The position numbers and the translations under genes are program-made. A DNA stretch of 64,000 nt from an uncultured Rhodospirillaceae bacterium (lineage in GTDB: Bacteria; Pseudomonadota; Alphaproteobacteria; Azospirillales; Azospirillaceae), in assembly GCA_937927415.1 (NCBI GenBank), contig CALBDS010000004.1, forward strand, positions 588,821 to 652,820, read 5' to 3'. Every line of letters starts with the position of its first letter. Positions within the stretch are counted from its first letter, which is position 1. Below are positions 1 to 8,986 of the stretch, piece after piece. The notes below the pieces were generated by a model. That model was not told the DNA's origin, did not search any database, and saw only the letters and a list, made by a program, of their open reading frames with translations.

Positions 1-494
1 AGCTTCTGCGCTCCCATCGGCAGGTCGACCGCGTGCGTGTCGCGATAGGATGCCAACCCGACGGCATCGAGCAGCGCTTCGGCCTGCGCCGCCAAGTTCC
101 GCTCCTCGCGGCGGGTGTGCGGTAGCCACAGCATCTGCGCCAGTGTGCCGGCGTGCAGCAGCCGGTGACGGCCAACCAGTACGTTCTCCAACACCGTCAT
201 GCCGGGGAACACCCGCGCCGTCTGGAAAGTGCGCACCAGACCCATGGCGGCGATGCGTGCCGGTGTCACGCCGGTGATGTTGTGGCCATGGAACAGCACC
301 TTCCCCGCGTTGGGGCGGATGATGTTGGTGATCAGGTTGAACAGTGTCGTCTTGCCAGCACCGTTCGGTCCGATCAACGCCGTGATCGTCCCTTCGGCGA
401 CATCGAAGGATACGTCGGATGTCGCCCTCAATCCGCCAAAGGATCGATCAAGGTTGGCAACGCTCAGCGCCGCCGTCGCAGTTGTCCCGTTCAT
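1..494 (-). CDS. Liv-type ABC transporter ATP-binding protein (LivG-like), C-terminus beyond window
   Basis: About 164 N-terminal residues of a branched-chain amino acid type ABC transporter ATPase. The Walker A motif GPNGAGKT lies near residue 43, and the LivG-typical Q-loop region (GLVRTFQ) follows. The Walker B and signature motifs lie outside the window. ATG at 494 overlaps the stop of the upstream permease gene by 4 nt (ATGA), so translation is probably coupled. Liv-family transporters also carry aromatic acids. Beside a Rieske oxygenase gene, an aromatic or carboxylic acid substrate is more likely than an amino acid; that is inference. Confidence 0.93.
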   Translation of the reverse strand, partial: MNGTTATAALSVANLDRSFGGLRATSDVSFDVAEGTITALIGPNGAGKTTLFNLITNIIRPNAGKVLFHGHNITGVTPARIAAMGLVRTFQTARVFPGMTVLENVLVGRHRLLHAGTLAQMLWLPHTRREERNLAAQAEALLDAVGLASYRDTHAVDLPMGAQK

Positions 495-2395
495 GGCGCC
501 ATCCCTTCTCCCACGAGAGCTGGCGGCGCTTGCCGGGAGCGGAAAAGCCGTCCGAGCCCAGCGACGGCACCGCCGAACAGTCCCTCCGGCAGGCGCAGGA
601 AGCACAGCACCAGCAGCGCGCCGCTGAAGAATGTTTTGTAAGAGGCGAGCGGTTGGAATACTGCCGGCATCATGGTCAGCAGGATGCCGCCCAACAGCGG
701 CCCGACCAGCGTGCCCTCGCCGCCGATTACCAGCATCGCCACCAACTCCAGCGAGCGGGCGGTGCCGACCATCTCCGGTGACAGGAAGTGGAAGAAGAAG
801 GCGTACAGGCTGCCTGACAACGACGCCAGCATGGCGCTGATCGCGAAGGCAGTGAGCTTGCATTTCACCACGTCCACGCCAAGCGCAGCCGCCGCCATCT
901 GGTCGGTTCGGATGGCCTGCAGAGCCCGCCCGAAGCTGGCGCGGATGGCCCCCGCGAACAGCAGCACCAGCACCGCGTCGAGGACGAGGACGAGGTAGTA
1001 CATGGACAGCGGCGTATCGAACTCGAACCCGCCGACGGCGAAGGAGGGAATGCCCACCAGCCCCGACGGCCCGCCGGTGATGTCGGAGAAGCCGATGGCG
1101 AAAGAGTCGACGAGCAGCCCGAAGGCCAGCGTTGCCAGCGCCAGATACAGCCCGCGCAGGCGCAACGTCACCACCGACAGCACCAGGGCGCAGACCAGCG
1201 ACAGCGCCATGCCGGCCAGCACGCCGAGCAGCGGCGCCACGTCGTGCTCCACCGCCAGCCACGCCGCGGTGTAGCCTCCGATCGCCATGAAGCCGGCTTG
1301 GCCCAGGCTGACCTGCCCGGCGTAGCCCATCAGGATGTCAAGGCCAAGAAGCGCTATGAACAGGATACCCGCGATCACCAGACTGCTGAGGATCGCCCCC
1401 TCAGGCAACACCGTCGGCAACAGCGCTGCTCCTACCAGGGCTATCCCGGCGGTGATCCAAGCGACGGGAGGCTTGAGGCGGACGACATGCTTCCACACCC
1501 GAGCCTCCTCGCGGACGTCCTGGCGGCGTGTCACGCCGGCCCCGACAAGGCCGCTGGGGCGCCACACCAGCACGACGAGCAAGAGGCCCAGCGCGATGGC
1601 GTTACTGAACAGCGACGAGACGTAGGCGGTGGCGAAATGGTTGACCAGCCCCAGCAGCAGACCGCCAAGGATGGAACCGGGAAAAGACGCGATGCCACCA
1701 ATGGCGACGGCGACGAAGCCCGAGATGGTGAAGAGCCGGCCGGTATCGAACTGCAAGGACGTGGCTGGAGCGATCACGACCCCGGCGACGGCGCCGATGA
1801 AGGCGGCCAGCGTGAAGGCGAGAAGCGTCATGCGCGGCACGTCGATGCCCATCAGCCGGGCTGCCGCCGGATTCTCAGCGCAGGCGCGCAGCGCCCGTCC
1901 CAGCCGCGTGCGCGCCAGCAGGTACCAGAGGCAGGCGATGGTCAGCAGCGTCGTGCCGACCACCCAGAGTCCCTGCGTCGGCACCAGGATGCCGGCGATC
2001 TCCACCGGCCGGTTGCCGGAGAATGGTGGCAGCGCGTAGGGCTGGCTGCCCCACAGGACAAGAATGCCGCCCTCTGCCATGGTCAGCAGCCCGGCCGCCA
2101 TCATCAGCATGTTGGCGTTGGACAACCGTGAAAGGCCGGGCACGAAGGTCAGCGCACCGGTGATCGCACCGGCCGCCACTGTCATCGCGATGCCGCCGAG
2201 CGATGCCGCCCATACCGGCCAGCCCAGCTCGGCTTGGAGACTGTGGCAGGTCAGGGCGGCCAGGATGCAGAAGGCTCCCTGAGCCAGGTTGATCACACCG
2301 GTCACCCTATAAACCAGGGAAAAGCCCAGTGCGATCAGCGCGTAGATGCTGCCGGTCAGAACGCCGCCGACCAGAAGCTGGATGAAGTCAGTCAT
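491..2395 (-). CDS. Fused LivH-LivM permease
   Basis: One reading frame of 634 residues carries both membrane subunits that are normally separate. Residues about 1-290 are LivH-like (opening MTDFIQLLVGGVLTG, with the family motif ARTRLGRALRACAENP). A charged linker of about 25 residues follows, and residues about 315-634 are LivM-like (GYAGQVSLGQAGF, TGGPSGL). I chose ATG 2395 because the frame stays open upstream but that part overlaps the binding-protein gene and has no permease character. Fused LivHM permeases are known in proteobacteria. The protein sits in the inner membrane and should work with the ATPase at 1-494 and the binding protein at 2431-3618. Confidence 0.9.
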   Translation of the reverse strand: MTDFIQLLVGGVLTGSIYALIALGFSLVYRVTGVINLAQGAFCILAALTCHSLQAELGWPVWAASLGGIAMTVAAGAITGALTFVPGLSRLSNANMLMMAAGLLTMAEGGILVLWGSQPYALPPFSGNRPVEIAGILVPTQGLWVVGTTLLTIACLWYLLARTRLGRALRACAENPAAARLMGIDVPRMTLLAFTLAAFIGAVAGVVIAPATSLQFDTGRLFTISGFVAVAIGGIASFPGSILGGLLLGLVNHFATAYVSSLFSNAIALGLLLVVLVWRPSGLVGAGVTRRQDVREEARVWKHVVRLKPPVAWITAGIALVGAALLPTVLPEGAILSSLVIAGILFIALLGLDILMGYAGQVSLGQAGFMAIGGYTAAWLAVEHDVAPLLGVLAGMALSLVCALVLSVVTLRLRGLYLALATLAFGLLVDSFAIGFSDITGGPSGLVGIPSFAVGGFEFDTPLSMYYLVLVLDAVLVLLFAGAIRASFGRALQAIRTDQMAAAALGVDVVKCKLTAFAISAMLASLSGSLYAFFFHFLSPEMVGTARSLELVAMLVIGGEGTLVGPLLGGILLTMMPAVFQPLASYKTFFSGALLVLCFLRLPEGLFGGAVAGLGRLFRSRQAPPALVGEGMAP

Positions 2396-2430
2396 GGTTT
2401 CCCTCCACGGAGCCCCAGGGGCGGCGACGC

Positions 2431-3618
2431 TCAGTGGTCGAGCGGAATACCGCGCGGCTTGCTGACCACCGACCACTCGGACGCATCGGGATTCCAGCGG
2501 GTGATGAGGACGCTGCTGTCGTCCAACCCGCGCTGCGGCGTCTTGACGAAGTCGAAAGTACCGCTGATGCCGGCGAAGCTGTGGAGACCGGCAATGAAGG
2601 CACGCACCTGTTCCGCATTCGCACCAGCCGGCAGCGAACGCAGGGCGTGCAGAACGATCATCGTGGGATCCCAGGACAGTGCGGCGGCGATGTCCGGTCT
2701 GACGCCAGCGATGTCGAACGCCGCGAAGAATGCCTGCTGCGCCGCCTCGACCGCGGGTTCCAGGGTACGGCCCTCGTGCCTGGGCCATTGCGGCGATGGA
2801 ATGTACAGTTCCTTGGGCAGGATCGCGGCGTACTGCGTCATCTGCGCATAGGTCATGTTGCCGTCCGTCGTGGCGACCGGGACGTCCAGCCCCGCCTCGA
2901 CGATGCCCTTGAAGACGGTACCAATGGAGGCGCCGGTTGACCACGCGATCAGCGCCTGCGGTTCCTTGGTCTTGATGCTCTGGATCTGGGCGGACACGCT
3001 GACGTCGCCGGGGTTGAAGCGCACTTCGGCGACGAGTTGCACGTCCTTGTTCTCGGGCGCGGCAATGATGGTCTTGATGTTGTTCAGTGCATCCTGGCCG
3101 GAGGCGTCGGTGCTGGTGATGAGCCCCAGCTTGGTGACGCCGCGCATCCGCCAATAGCGGATCTGCGCCGCCGCCAAATCCCGCGTGGACGAACTGCTGG
3201 TGAACATGTAGGCGCCGGCCGCCGGGTAGGTTCCGGGTGAAAAGCAGTACAGCACCGGGCCGCGCTTCATGAGCGGTGCCATGGCATTGCAGGTGGCGAC
3301 CACGGCCGAGCCGAGCACCACCGCGGGCTTGCTGGCGACGATTTGTGTGGCGATCTGGACGGCGACCTGCGGACTCGACTGGTCATCGTGGAACACGAAC
3401 TTCACCGGCGCGCCATGAACGCCACCGGTGTCGGCGATCAGCTTTTCCGCAACCTGCAACGCCTGCTGCTCGGCCTTGCCCAGGAAGGAAGCGCCGCCGG
3501 TCAGCGGTAGCACGACGTTAATTTCCATCGGACTGGCGGCATGCACCTCAACCGCCGTGACGAGGGATAGGACGGCCAGAACGATGGCCAAACGCTTGAG
3601 TGAGGTTTTGGGCGACAT
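2431..3618 (-). CDS. Periplasmic substrate-binding protein of Liv-type ABC transporter
   Basis: A 395-residue protein with a Sec signal peptide (KTSLKRLAIVLAVLSLV, cleavage probably after VHAA near residue 28) and the Peripla_BP_6 opening INVVLPLTGGASFLGKAEQQ. It delivers substrate to the LivHM permease encoded 35 nt downstream. The gene follows the Rieske oxygenase gene in the same direction with a gap of about 90 nt, so its ligand may be the aromatic acid that enzyme attacks (inference). A strong hairpin at 3662-3694 lies in that gap and may reduce read-through from the oxygenase gene. It is distinct in sequence from the two binding proteins at 18858 and 41030. Confidence 0.9.
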   Translation of the reverse strand: MSPKTSLKRLAIVLAVLSLVTAVEVHAASPMEINVVLPLTGGASFLGKAEQQALQVAEKLIADTGGVHGAPVKFVFHDDQSSPQVAVQIATQIVASKPAVVLGSAVVATCNAMAPLMKRGPVLYCFSPGTYPAAGAYMFTSSSSTRDLAAAQIRYWRMRGVTKLGLITSTDASGQDALNNIKTIIAAPENKDVQLVAEVRFNPGDVSVSAQIQSIKTKEPQALIAWSTGASIGTVFKGIVEAGLDVPVATTDGNMTYAQMTQYAAILPKELYIPSPQWPRHEGRTLEPAVEAAQQAFFAAFDIAGVRPDIAAALSWDPTMIVLHALRSLPAGANAEQVRAFIAGLHSFAGISGTFDFVKTPQRGLDDSSVLITRWNPDASEWSVVSKPRGIPLDH

Positions 3619-3661
3619 GGTTCCTCCCAGAATGCTCTCGACGGGCTATTATTGTTCGTTG

Positions 3662-3694
3662 CGTGGGGCAGGCTCGCGACTAGCCCGCCCCACG
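3662..3694 (-). terminator. Hairpin downstream of Rieske oxygenase gene
   Basis: Arms CGTGGGGCAGGCT and AGCCCGCCCCACG pair over 13 positions with one mismatch around a 7-nt loop. The hairpin starts 17 nt after the oxygenase stop codon. There is no clear U-tract, so it may attenuate transcription or stabilise the mRNA rather than end transcription. Confidence 0.55.
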
Positions 3695-3711
3695 GGATCA
3701 GGGAGCAGGCT

Positions 3712-5019
3712 TTACTCGGCTGCCTGCACCGCCACGGTCAGCGCCAGTTCCTCTTCCGAGGCGCCGAGAGTGCGCCAGTCATAGCCCTTCGGCACGACCC
3801 CTTCGAAGGAGCGCAGCTTGGACTGCGGAACCCGCGGTTCGGTACGGCCGATGACCGTCCCATCGGCCTGGAAGGCGAGCGCAGCATCGACCATCTGTCG
3901 GCGGAACTCGACGATGGCGAGGTCGCCCGCCGCCAGCTTGTCCAGGCTGCGGTCGGCGATCGGCCCCATGGTCTCCCACATGGCGATGTCCTGGTTGGGG
4001 ATGCCCTTGATGCCGGTGAAGTTCCCCAGCTTCATGAGCGTGCGATCCTGGAGGTAGTTGTTGTCGCGGTTGCGGATCTTGCGGAACCGCTGGTCGAGAT
4101 CGGTGCCGACCTGGGCGCCCAGGAACTTCCGCCAGAACTCGGTTTCCGGCACGTTGTCCTCGCCGTCGCCCCAGGCGATAAAGTGAAAGGCGGTGTGGGT
4201 GTCGTCCATCGGGATGTGCAGGATGGCAACATTGTACTGATCGTTGCGCGGGATCTGCACGGTGTAGGGGGCGACGAACAACGTCGTGCGCACATAATCG
4301 TGGGTCTCGGCGTTGAAGATCGGCCGGCGGATGGCGGCGTAGCGGAAGCCGAAGCCGGTGCGGTTGACCAGCAGGCGCGGCGCCTTGTCGGTGGACGGGC
4401 GCAGCCAGTTCTGGCTGGTCGCCTTGGCCCCGTCGACGCGCGCCGGCACCATGTCGGAGGAATGCAGGTTCGAGGAATGCGAAGAGTCGATCGCTCCTTC
4501 CAGGATCTGTGCCCAGTTGCAGTCGATGACGATCTTGGCGATGGCGGTGCGGGTCTCGGGAGAGCGCTTGAAGATGGGCGCCTCGAACTCCGGCTTTTCG
4601 GCGGCGGGACCCATGTAGACCCAGATGAAGCCGGCCTCCTCGTGCACCGGGTAGGCCTTGTGCTTCAGCTTGGCGGCGAAACCGGACTCCGAGGGCTCCG
4701 ACGGCATGTCGACGGTGTTCCCATCCACGTCGAACTTCCAGCCGTGGTACAGACAGCGCAACCCGCACTCCTCGTTGCGGCCGAAGACCAGTGACGCGCG
4801 CCGGTGCGGACAGTATTCGTCAAGCACACCAACCTTGCCGTTGCTGTCACGAAAGACGACGAGATCTTCACCCAGCAGGCGGATCTTCAGGGGGGCGCCG
4901 TCGGCCTCCGGCACCTCCTCGGACATGCAGGCAGGCAACCAGTGGCGGCGGAAGATCTGTCCCATGGGGGCATCGCCTTCAACATGGCAGAGCAGATCGT
5001 TCTCATCAGCGGTGAGCAT
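3712..5019 (-). CDS. Rieske non-heme iron oxygenase, phthalate 4,5-dioxygenase-like oxygenase component
   Basis: A 435-residue ring-hydroxylating oxygenase alpha subunit. The Rieske [2Fe-2S] ligands are visible as CPHR (near residue 70) and CLYHGW (near 89), the C-x-H ... C-x2-H pattern. A mononuclear iron centre is expected after the GAIDSSHSSNLHSSD region (near 175-190). The length and the lack of a beta-subunit gene fit the phthalate 4,5-dioxygenase (Pht3/OphA) group, which takes electrons from an FMN/ferredoxin reductase; such a reductase is encoded divergently at 5387. ATG 5019 has a strong AGGAGG ribosome-binding site. A truncated near-copy of residues about 76-200 lies at 48584-48972. 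Substrate is not certain: related enzymes act on several aromatic acids. Confidence 0.9.
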   Translation of the reverse strand: MLTADENDLLCHVEGDAPMGQIFRRHWLPACMSEEVPEADGAPLKIRLLGEDLVVFRDSNGKVGVLDEYCPHRRASLVFGRNEECGLRCLYHGWKFDVDGNTVDMPSEPSESGFAAKLKHKAYPVHEEAGFIWVYMGPAAEKPEFEAPIFKRSPETRTAIAKIVIDCNWAQILEGAIDSSHSSNLHSSDMVPARVDGAKATSQNWLRPSTDKAPRLLVNRTGFGFRYAAIRRPIFNAETHDYVRTTLFVAPYTVQIPRNDQYNVAILHIPMDDTHTAFHFIAWGDGEDNVPETEFWRKFLGAQVGTDLDQRFRKIRNRDNNYLQDRTLMKLGNFTGIKGIPNQDIAMWETMGPIADRSLDKLAAGDLAIVEFRRQMVDAALAFQADGTVIGRTEPRVPQSKLRSFEGVVPKGYDWRTLGASEEELALTVAVQAAE

Positions 5020-5126
5020 TAGGCTTTCCTCCTTTTTTGCGATCGAACCGATTCAGAGCTGGCGGTGGTTCAGAGCTGGCGGCGGCGGATCATGTTTTTA
5101 GGCCGGTAATACCGCAATCCGACGCG

Positions 5127-5144
5127 ACTTAGGTCTCTAAGTTG
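5127..5144. promoter_or_regulatory. Operator-like inverted repeat, copy 1
   Basis: ACTTAG-N4-CTAAGT is a perfect 6-bp inverted repeat. The string from 5129 (TTAGGTCTCTAAGTTG) recurs with few changes at 5335-5350. It lies about 110 bp upstream of the oxygenase start. The MarR protein at 7571-8182 is the obvious candidate to bind it (inference). Confidence 0.5.
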
Positions 5145-5334
5145 ATAAAACGCAAATGCCCTGTCCAGAGTTTTCCGCGATGTCTGCGAAAAATCAATTT
5201 CGCAGTGCACAAAATTTATTTCGCGGCGCAAAATGTGAGAAATATGAACGCTTCTGCTGAGTTGATTTGATTCGTTACAGGTGAAACTAATTATGCGCGA
5301 TTTTCTGTTTTCTGTTGACGGGGCATCTGTCATG

Positions 5335-5350
5335 TTAGAGATCTAAGTTG
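5335..5350. promoter_or_regulatory. Operator-like inverted repeat, copy 2
   Basis: TTAGAGATCTAAGTTG has arms TTAGA/TCTAA and differs from the copy at 5129-5144 only in its centre. It sits about 40 bp upstream of the reductase start, where a bound repressor would block initiation. Confidence 0.5.
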
Positions 5351-5386
5351 CCCCGTACGGTGCGGGGCGCTGTTGGAGGGTTTACC

Positions 5387-6355
5387 GTGGAAGCCATCAA
5401 CCAGGAGGCGATGCAGCCGCTACGCGTTCGGCGCGCGGAGCTGATCGCCACCGATATCCACCTCTTCGAATTGGCACGCGACGATGGTGCCGATCTGCCA
5501 GACTTCACGGCCGGAGCCCATATCCGGGTGCGTGTGCCGAATGGCCAAGTGCGCCGTTACTCGCTGTGCAATCCGCCGGAGGAGCGTGGCCTCTACCGGC
5601 TGGCGGTGAAACGCGAAGCGAACGGACGGGGCGGCTCGATCAGCCTCGTGGACGACACGCGTGTCGGCGACACGCTGGATGTCTCGGCGCCGCGCAACGA
5701 CTTTGCCCTGAGCGGCGCTCCCGCCTCCTACATTTTCATTGCTGGCGGTATCGGCATCACGCCGTTCCTGTCGATGGCGCGGCATCTCCTGGCGACCGGC
5801 GGCAAGCCGTTCCGGCTCTACTACCTGACCCGCTCGCCCGAGGCGACGGCCTTCCTCACCGAGCTCTCGGCTCCGGCCTTCGCTGGCAAAGTCACCATCC
5901 ACCACGACCAGGGCGATCCAGCGCACGCCTTCGATCTGTGGCCGGTGCTGGAGCAGCCGCGCGGTGCCCATGTCTATTGCTGCGGCCCACGCAGGCTGAT
6001 GGAGGCGGTGCGCGACATGACCGGACACTGGTCGTCGGCCGCCGTGCATTTCGAGGATTTCGGTGGTGCCCTCGCCACCCGGGGCTGGGAAAACCATCCC
6101 TTTACGGTGCGGCTGGCGCGCAGCGGCCGGACCATTGCGGTGCCTGCCGAAGCGACCTTGCTGGAAGCGCTGGCCGCCAACGGCGTGGCGGTGCGCAGTT
6201 CGTGCGAGAGTGGCAGTTGCGGTTCGTGCCGGGTTACTGTGCAGGCTGGTGAGGTGGAGCATCGCGATCTCGTCCTCACCGAACAGGATCGGCGAACCAG
6301 CATGATGGTTTGCGTATCACGCGCGCGCGGCGACGCGCTGGTGCTGGATCTCTGA
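5387..6355 (+). CDS. Phthalate-dioxygenase-reductase-type FMN / ferredoxin oxidoreductase
   Basis: A 322-residue electron-transfer partner for the Rieske oxygenase encoded divergently. Domain order is that of phthalate dioxygenase reductase: FMN-binding beta-barrel (RRYSLCNPPEE), NAD-binding domain (IFIAGGIGITPFLSMAR, then CCGPRRLMEAV), then a C-terminal plant-type [2Fe-2S] ferredoxin with CESGSCGSC and a later Cys in MVCVSRARG. I chose GTG 5387 because GGAGGG sits 6 nt upstream; an in-frame TTG at 5348 lies inside the second operator-like repeat and has no such site. It is followed after 1 nt by the dehydrogenase gene, indicating an operon. Confidence 0.9.
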   Translation: MEAINQEAMQPLRVRRAELIATDIHLFELARDDGADLPDFTAGAHIRVRVPNGQVRRYSLCNPPEERGLYRLAVKREANGRGGSISLVDDTRVGDTLDVSAPRNDFALSGAPASYIFIAGGIGITPFLSMARHLLATGGKPFRLYYLTRSPEATAFLTELSAPAFAGKVTIHHDQGDPAHAFDLWPVLEQPRGAHVYCCGPRRLMEAVRDMTGHWSSAAVHFEDFGGALATRGWENHPFTVRLARSGRTIAVPAEATLLEALAANGVAVRSSCESGSCGSCRVTVQAGEVEHRDLVLTEQDRRTSMMVCVSRARGDALVLDL

Positions 6356-6356
6356 T

Positions 6357-7574
6357 ATGGGAGCGCAGACCATGGGCGAACCACCGCTGCGCTTGGGCGT
6401 CATCGGGCTTGGCCGCGCGTTCATGCTGATGCGGCCGACGCTGGCCAACCATCCCCGCGTACGTCTTGTCGCAGCCTGCGACCCGCGGCCGGAGGCGCGC
6501 GAACGCTTCGCCACCGAGTTCGGCGGGCGTAGCTATTCCTGTGTCGAAGATCTCTGCGCCGACGTTGGGCTGGACGCCGTCTACATTGCGTCCCCCCATC
6601 AGTTCCACGTTGCTCACGTCGTCTGTGCGGCGGCACACGGCCGGCATGCGCTGGTGGAAAAGCCGATGGCACTGACGTTGGACGATTGTGCGACGATGAC
6701 GGCGGCGGCCCGCCGGGCCGGCGTGCATCTGATCGTCGGCCACAGCCACAGCTTCGACTCGCCGGTACTGCGCGCCCGCGCGTTGATCGCCAGCGGCGTC
6801 TATGGGCAGGTGCGTATGATCACCGCCCTGAACTACACCGACTTTCTCTACCGCCCTCGCCGACCGGAGGAACTGGACACCGCGCAGGGCGGGGGAGTGG
6901 TGTTCAGCCAAGCTGCGCATCAGGTGGACATCGTGCGCCTGCTCGGCGGCGGTTTGGTGCGCAGCGTGCGTGCGGCGACCGCCAATTGGGATCCCGAGCG
7001 CCCAACCGAGGGGGCCTACACAGCCTTTCTCTCTTTCGCGGATGGCGCCTGCGCTTCGCTCACCTACAGCGGCTATGGCCATTTCGACACTGACGAGTTC
7101 TGTGGCTGGGTCGGCGAGTTGGGCCAGCCGCGTGATCCAAAGCGCTATGGTGAGGCGCGCGCCGGCCTGCGCCGTGTTACCACGCCGGAGGCGGAGGCGG
7201 CGCTCAAGAACGCGCGCGCCTATGGGGCAGATGCCTTCTCCGTGCCCCAGGGGCACAGCAACGAGATGCGCCACCATAACCATTTTGGTCTTGTGATTGC
7301 TTCCTGTGAAAAGGCAGACTTGCGCCCCACCACAGATGGGGTTTTGGTGTATGCGGACGAGGCGCGCCGCTTCGAGGCGCTTCCTCCGCCAGCGGTGCCG
7401 CGGTTCGAAGTCATCGACGAACTATACGACGCGGTGGTGCTCGGCCGCACACCCCTGCACGATGGAGAATGGGGAATGGCGACACTGGAAGTGTGTCTGG
7501 CGATCCTGTCGTCGGCGAAGGAAGGGCGGGAAATTGCTTTGTGCCATCAGGTCGCGGCAGTGTCCCACGTATGA
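6357..7574 (+). CDS. Gfo/Idh/MocA-family dehydrogenase, possibly cis-dihydrodiol dehydrogenase (Pht4-like)
   Basis: A 405-residue NAD(P)-dependent oxidoreductase. The Rossmann opening LGVIGLGRAF and the family motif EKPMALTLDDC are present, followed by the Gfo/Idh C-terminal sheet domain. In phthalate catabolism the dihydrodiol dehydrogenase Pht4 belongs to this family. Its place directly behind a PDR-type reductase and opposite a phthalate-dioxygenase-like oxygenase makes oxidation of the ring dihydrodiol the best guess. A second ATG at 6372 could be the true start. The stop overlaps the MarR start (ATGA). Family is certain; substrate is inferred. Confidence 0.82.
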   Translation: MGAQTMGEPPLRLGVIGLGRAFMLMRPTLANHPRVRLVAACDPRPEARERFATEFGGRSYSCVEDLCADVGLDAVYIASPHQFHVAHVVCAAAHGRHALVEKPMALTLDDCATMTAAARRAGVHLIVGHSHSFDSPVLRARALIASGVYGQVRMITALNYTDFLYRPRRPEELDTAQGGGVVFSQAAHQVDIVRLLGGGLVRSVRAATANWDPERPTEGAYTAFLSFADGACASLTYSGYGHFDTDEFCGWVGELGQPRDPKRYGEARAGLRRVTTPEAEAALKNARAYGADAFSVPQGHSNEMRHHNHFGLVIASCEKADLRPTTDGVLVYADEARRFEALPPPAVPRFEVIDELYDAVVLGRTPLHDGEWGMATLEVCLAILSSAKEGREIALCHQVAAVSHV

Positions 7575-8182
7575 GCAAGCACAAGAGGCCCAACGACACC
7601 GATGCCGCTACCGCCCAGGCGGTGCTGCGTCATTGGCTGGAGGATGTGCCGGACGATCGTCTGGCGCACCTCGTCAAGGATGCTATGCGCGGCCTGACGC
7701 GGGGGTTGCAGCGGCGACTCAATGAATACTCGGTGTCCTTCGGCCACTGGAGCTTCCTGCGCATCCTCTGGGATACCGACGGCCTGACCCAACGCGAACT
7801 GAGTGAACGGGCGGGCGTGATGGAGCCAACCACCTTCTCCGCGCTGGCCGCCATGGAAAAGCTTGGATACGTGCGCCGTGTGGCAGCGGCGGAGGGTGGG
7901 CGGAAGGTGCATATCTACCTGACGTCGGCTGGGCGTGCGCTGAAGGACAAGCTGGTGCCCATGGCCGTGGAGGTGAACAAGATTGCCGTCGGCAGCGTGT
8001 CCGAGGCGGATATCGCGGTAACTCGCCGTACATTGCTGGCGATCATCCGTAATCTTGCCGAGGACGAGATAGAGGCCGCGCGGGATGACCGGCGCATCCT
8101 CTCCACCCGCGAGGTCTCGCGCCGCATCGGTGAAGCTGGCCAAGTGCGAAAATCCCGCAAGGTCCGGACATCCATGCCCTGA
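7571..8182 (+). CDS. MarR-family transcriptional regulator
   Basis: A 203-residue winged-helix protein. The MarR core runs from about residue 35 to 150, with the recognition region LTQRELSERAGVMEPTTFSALAAM and wing RVAAAEGGRKVHIYLT. ATG 7571 overlaps the upstream dehydrogenase stop by 4 nt, making it the last gene of the reductase operon. It probably controls that operon and the divergent oxygenase gene through the paired inverted repeats at 5127 and 5335, with an aromatic ligand relieving repression; this is inference from arrangement. The C-terminus is basic (RKSRKVR). Confidence 0.88.
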   Translation: MSKHKRPNDTDAATAQAVLRHWLEDVPDDRLAHLVKDAMRGLTRGLQRRLNEYSVSFGHWSFLRILWDTDGLTQRELSERAGVMEPTTFSALAAMEKLGYVRRVAAAEGGRKVHIYLTSAGRALKDKLVPMAVEVNKIAVGSVSEADIAVTRRTLLAIIRNLAEDEIEAARDDRRILSTREVSRRIGEAGQVRKSRKVRTSMP

Positions 8183-8199
8183 GGGCCATCTGATCATGC

Positions 8200-8260
8200 A
8201 CCACAACCGTCACCATGGCTGACCAGCCCCGACCGGAGCGGTTCATCCGATGGTTGTGGT
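8200..8260. repeat. Inverted repeat ACCACAACC / GGTTGTGGT
   Basis: Perfect 9-bp arms at 8200-8208 and 8252-8260 lie between the MarR stop (8182) and the interrupted LysR gene (8300). It may act as a weak terminator for the upstream operon or lie in the LysR promoter region. The 43-nt loop is long for a terminator. Confidence 0.35.
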
Positions 8261-8986
8261 TGGTGTCTGCATGGGTGGGTATTCCGTGTGAGGTCTGACA
8301 TGGAGTTACGCCATCTACGCCATCTGGAGGTGTTGGCCGAAGCTGGCAGCTTTCATCGGGCTGCGCGCCGGCTCGGCTTGCGCCAACCCGCGTTGAGTTT
8401 ATCAATTCGGACGCTCGAAGCAGAAGTTGGCGTTCCACTTGTGGCGCGCACCAATTCTGGCAGCTGCTTGACGCAAGCGGGAAAGGCTTTCTTGGAGGAG
8501 ACCCGGCATGTTTTCGCTGCTCTCGACACGGCCACTCTTATCGCCCAAGGCATAGCGAGCGAGGGAACCGGACTCTTACGCCTTGGCATCGCCGCCGGCG
8601 CGGCAACTGGTCAAATGATGAGGACGCTGACGGAGTTCGTCGCCTTACAGCACCGCAGGGTGGTCGTCAGCGACGGAGCGACGTCGCGTCTGTTGGCGAT
8701 GCTTCAGGACGGGATGCTGGATATTTGCATGTTGCCGGTTTCCGCCGATCAGGACAACCCAAGATTCGAACCGCTGTGGCATGAGGAGGTGCATCTTGCG
8801 CTGTCCACCGCCCACCCGTTGGCGGTGAAAGCTGCTGTTGACATCGACTGCCTCGCTAACGAGTTGCTTGTCATCGGATCAGACGGCGACGAAAGGGGAG
8901 CAACTGCTTCGTTATTAACGGCTTGTCGAAACGCCGGTATCAAGCTTCGCACGAGTGCGACGTTGCTCCAGCCGGAGGTCCGGCTA

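Larger units (their letters stand above)
5020..5386. promoter_or_regulatory. Divergent promoter region of oxygenase and reductase operons
   Basis: This 367-nt gap is distinctly AT-richer than its surroundings and separates two divergent transcription starts. It holds two copies of one operator-like sequence (separate entries). A TTGACG hexamer at 5315-5320 is a plausible -35 box for the reductase operon, with the second operator over or just after the expected -10 position. I see no coding potential here. Confidence 0.6.

Noticed and set aside
491..3154. 887-codon version of the LivHM permease
   Set aside because: The extra N-terminal 250 codons lie antiframe within the binding-protein gene and have no membrane segments. 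ATG 2395 gives a normal LivH start.
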